Shown here: positions 61,985 through 64,000 of the stretch, in pieces
Position numbering within the stretch: position 1 is the stretch's first letter
Layout of the letters: every line of letters begins with the position of its first letter
Notes under the pieces: generated by a model
Told to the model about the DNA's origin: nothing
Databases searched by the model: none
The model's input: the letters and a program-made list of their open reading frames with translations, nothing else
Program-made: the position numbers and the translations under genes
DNA from: Flagellimonas_B algarum
Lineage (GTDB): Bacteria > Bacteroidota > Bacteroidia > Flavobacteriales > Flavobacteriaceae
Assembly: GCF_040513375.1 (NCBI RefSeq)
Contig: NZ_JBEVTG010000001.1
Coordinates: 310,001 to 374,000, forward strand
Reading direction: 5' to 3'
DNA: 64,000 nt

Positions 61985-62599
61985 TTAGGATTTGGATAGT
62001 AATGCTTCTACGATTTTCTTGGGAAAGCGTTCTCTAAGTGTGGCCAGTTGCGCCTTGAAAATCCCTTTCTGCGCTTCTGGGGTACTGACATCCTTCAAGC
62101 CCAATACCATCGCTTTCAGCCCGCTATCGAACAAGCGCCTTGCTTCGCGATCGCGAAGGATTTCATATGCGGACAACACCTCGTTTTGAACGGCAATAAA
62201 ATCACTGTAAGCCGTCTCCCTATGGGTGGTAATCGAGATGATGGCCTTTTGCGGATTGTCAGAAGCATCTTTAGACGCCATACCCTGACAATACCCACAA
62301 TGACCTTCGACACCTTTGGGAATGCCTCCGTTGTCTAGAAAGGCTATGGCGTTGGCTTGCACTTCGGCAATAGGTGTTACGACTTCATCGATTAGGATAT
62401 CGCCTTGGGCGTTCAGCTGTATCCGTAGCAGGTTTCGCTCTGCGATATCGACGATCTCATCGGAACTTCGAGGTACTTTTTTAAGGATTCCCGCATCGGA
62501 ATCGATGCTCGTAGTGACCAAGAAAAAGATCAAAAGCAGGAAGGCAATGTCGGCCATGGATCCCGCATTTACGGTCGGAAGTGGTTTTCGTTGATTCAT
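61985..62599 (-). CDS. ExbD/TolR-type biopolymer transport protein (copy 1, long form with CxYC motif)
   Basis: The 204-residue protein has the membrane helix NAGSMADIAFLLLIFFLVTT with proton-relay Asp17. The periplasmic domain contains an insertion with CGYC at residues 101-104 (HCGYCQGM), a CxxC pair unusual for ExbD. The C-terminal part has EILRDREARRLFDSG. It is separated from the short-form gene by 5 bp. Its sister gene at 63274-63894 has the same layout and CNYC. Confidence 0.9.
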   Translation of the reverse strand: MNQRKPLPTVNAGSMADIAFLLLIFFLVTTSIDSDAGILKKVPRSSDEIVDIAERNLLRIQLNAQGDILIDEVVTPIAEVQANAIAFLDNGGIPKGVEGHCGYCQGMASKDASDNPQKAIISITTHRETAYSDFIAVQNEVLSAYEILRDREARRLFDSGLKAMVLGLKDVSTPEAQKGIFKAQLATLRERFPKKIVEALLSKS

Positions 62600-62716
62600 A
62601 TCATTTTTGGTTATATGCCCAAAGGGCGGTTAGACCAGATATGATCCACAAGCATTATTCCATAAAACAGGGTGATAGACTGCAGGGAACATCATTTTGA
62701 CGACTTCCCTAAATGA

Positions 62717-62745
62717 AAACGGCCCCTGACGAAGTCAAGGGCCGT
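62717..62745 (-). terminator. Hairpin terminator between the two exbD pairs
   Basis: AACGGCCC (62717-62724) and GGGCCGTT (62738-62745) form an 8 bp stem. An inner TGAC/GTCA stem sits across one mismatch and a 3-nt loop. On the minus strand it follows the exbD pair ending at 62778 and reads on into TTTCATTT. It separates the pair at 62778-63894 from that at 61503-62599. Confidence 0.75.
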
Positions 62746-62777
62746 TCTCACTAAATTAAAGTGGAATCTTTTGAACC

Positions 62778-63260
62778 TTATTGCAGGTTGTTGAAGGCGT
62801 TACCTTCATAGGTCGTGTAGTTGACCTTTAGGGCATTTACCTTGCGTAATTCTTGCTTGATATCCGCAATCAGACCCATATTCGCTTCTTTGTCGACTTT
62901 CAATGCGGTCGTCAATACATTTTGAAGCTCTTGGGGCTTTTTGGCCCGCTCTGCCAAAATATACGATCCGACTTCGTCAACACTGGCGAATTTGTCGTTC
63001 AATTGGATTTTAGGTTCGGTTCCGTATACACTTTGGTACTCCCTTGTGGGTTTCCCAACGTAGATATAAATAACACGATCTTTCTTTTCCAGCTTCTTGA
63101 TCTCAGTTGCATTCGGTAAGGTATTCTGTACCAAAAGCGAGCTGTCTTTCATGGTTGTTACCGTCATAAAGAAGAACAGCAACATGAAAACGATATCTGG
63201 AAGCGAGGCGGTTGAAACCGCTGGCAAATCACCGTCTTTTTTCTTAGCAAATTTAGCCAT
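62778..63260 (-). CDS. ExbD/TolR-type biopolymer transport protein (copy 2, short form)
   Basis: The 160-residue protein has the helix STASLPDIVFMLLFFFMTVT with Asp22 and the periplasmic part IYVGKPTREYQSVYGTEPKI, ending LKVNYTTYEGNAFNNLQ. It is a close paralogue of the short form at 61503-61979 (shared LPDIVF-LLFFFM and VGKP-type phrases). It is 13 bp after the long form upstream. Confidence 0.9.
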   Translation of the reverse strand: MAKFAKKKDGDLPAVSTASLPDIVFMLLFFFMTVTTMKDSSLLVQNTLPNATEIKKLEKKDRVIYIYVGKPTREYQSVYGTEPKIQLNDKFASVDEVGSYILAERAKKPQELQNVLTTALKVDKEANMGLIADIKQELRKVNALKVNYTTYEGNAFNNLQ

Positions 63261-63273
63261 CTGTCAGTTTTAG

Positions 63274-63894
63274 TTAGTTATTGGAGGTTTCTGCCTCAGA
63301 TAGTTTTTGTGGGAACAGGTCTTGGATCGTTTTCACCTTGTCTTTTAGGTCATCCCTTAGACTGGAAGGTGTCTCCGGATTCAAGTACTCAGCTTCCATA
63401 TCGGTAAAATCACGACCGTATAGACGCTGGGCCTCCCTATTCCTCAAATCGTTATAGGCACCTACCAGTTCGTTCTGAACCGTAATGTAGGTGGCATATT
63501 TGGTTTCCCTATCGTTCTTCAAGGAAATAATGGCCTTGCCCGGGTTGTCGGATGAACCGGCATCCCGTTTCCCTTTGCAGTAGTTGCAGTAATCAGGGCT
63601 ACCCGAAGGCGCTCCCCCGTTATCCAAAAACGCGATAGCGGCATCCCGCAAATCCTCAAGATCCATTAATTGTTCCTCAACCAACAACTGACCGTTCTTG
63701 TTGATCCCAACAGTAAAAATATTCTTCTGTTTGATGACAACATCCGTGTCAGGCGGTTCAATTGGAGGTAACATTCGATCTAGACCGGCATCTGTTTCAA
63801 TGGTGGTAGTCACCAAGAAAAAGATCAATAGCAAGAAAGCAATGTCAGCCATAGAACCGGCATTAACCTCAGGTGCTCCTTTTCTTCTAGGCAT
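63274..63894 (-). CDS. ExbD/TolR-type biopolymer transport protein (copy 2, long form with CxYC motif)
   Basis: The 206-residue protein has membrane helix NAGSMADIAFLLLIFFLVTT with Asp17, the same core as the copy at 61985-62599. The periplasmic insertion has CNYC at residues 103-106 (PDYCNYCKGKRD). The C-terminus has AYNDLRNREAQRLYGRDF. It begins 12 bp after the stop of the small membrane protein at the right edge, where flavobacteria usually have exbB. Confidence 0.9.
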   Translation of the reverse strand: MPRRKGAPEVNAGSMADIAFLLLIFFLVTTTIETDAGLDRMLPPIEPPDTDVVIKQKNIFTVGINKNGQLLVEEQLMDLEDLRDAAIAFLDNGGAPSGSPDYCNYCKGKRDAGSSDNPGKAIISLKNDRETKYATYITVQNELVGAYNDLRNREAQRLYGRDFTDMEAEYLNPETPSSLRDDLKDKVKTIQDLFPQKLSEAETSNN

Positions 63895-63906
63895 AACGTT
63901 CTGTTT

Positions 63907-64000
63907 TTATCTTCCTATTAGTTTCTTGATTCCAGGCCAGATCATCAATAGAACGGCCACTAACACCATACCAAAGAAAACGTTCAATAACATTCCGATG
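63907..64000 (-). CDS. C-terminal part (or whole) of a small single-helix membrane protein
   Basis: The minus strand reads a frame ending in a stop at 63907-63909 and running to the window edge: IGMLLNVFFGMVLVAVLLMI then WPGIKKLIGR. That is one strongly hydrophobic helix with a basic tail. An ATG at 63993 would give a complete 28-residue protein; otherwise the gene starts beyond the window. Its place directly upstream of the exbD pair is where exbB or a small associated membrane protein is expected. It does not by itself show an ExbB signature. Confidence 0.5.
   Translation of the reverse strand, partial: IGMLLNVFFGMVLVAVLLMIWPGIKKLIGR

Noticed and set aside
1..64000. Search for insertion sequences, prophage, CRISPR or integrase genes
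   Set aside because: No transposase or integrase motifs, no regular short repeats with spacers, and no target-site duplications were seen on either strand.

Overview
The window is chromosomal DNA from a member of the Bacteroidota, most likely a marine Flavobacteriaceae (the genus is not determinable; a Muricauda/Zobellia/Robiginitalea-type relative is an inference). The evidence is the alternative complex III operon joined to cytochrome oxidase, several TAnnTTTG promoter boxes with no obvious Shine-Dalgarno sequences, a DUF5916 outer-membrane protein, a PorT homologue, a GT117/DUF2723 glycosyltransferase, and the gene order rplM-rpsI-rpsB-tsf / pyrH-frr. Coding density is very high, and no insertion sequence, prophage or CRISPR array was seen.

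Layout. 1-10580 (minus): a respiratory operon actABCDEF-coxB-ctaD, read right to left, encoding alternative complex III plus a caa3-type oxidase; ctaD runs off the left edge. 10815-11189 (plus): a small SPOR-domain protein. 11225-15640 (minus): rimP-nusA-infB with a clear promoter and a terminator-like leader hairpin. 15804-16454 (plus): a lipoprotein. 16460-24744 (minus): a five-gene unit with an RND efflux pump (its TolC fused to a periplasmic-binding-protein domain), a K+ channel and a beta-barrel protein. 24910-24981 (minus): tRNA-Gln. 25132-36315: mixed housekeeping and accessory genes (GT117 transferase, a thioredoxin-like protein without its cysteines, a metallophosphoesterase, CutC, a glycosylasparaginase, DNA polymerase I, a CpcT-like lipoprotein and a subclass B1 metallo-beta-lactamase). 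36348-37099: two unknown small genes that share an N-terminal motif.

37314-43448 holds a tyrosine/homogentisate catabolic operon (hpd, hmgA, fahA, a flavin reductase-like protein and a PLP aminotransferase) with a divergent MarR regulator and a palindromic candidate operator between them. 43480-46807 (minus) holds an acidic lipoprotein and a DUF5916 barrel protein. 47041-50092 is rplM-rpsI-rpsB-tsf, where S2 carries a long C-terminal helix-hairpin-helix extension. 50160-53224 (minus) is an ECF sigma factor, a HEAT-type putative anti-sigma protein and two DUF4097 proteins, placed between tsf and pyrH. 53376-60747 carries pyrH, frr, an MMPL/RND transporter, asnS, rpoN and a membrane protein. 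60742-64000 (minus) carries a PorT-like barrel and two tandem pairs of ExbD genes, with the end of one more small membrane-protein gene at the right edge.

The points most worth a second look are the helix-hairpin-helix module shared by ActC and ribosomal protein S2, the TolC-binding-protein fusion in the efflux operon, the sigma/HEAT/DUF4097 operon, the CxYC motif in two ExbD paralogues, the MarR operator architecture, and the hairpin ahead of rimP-nusA-infB.
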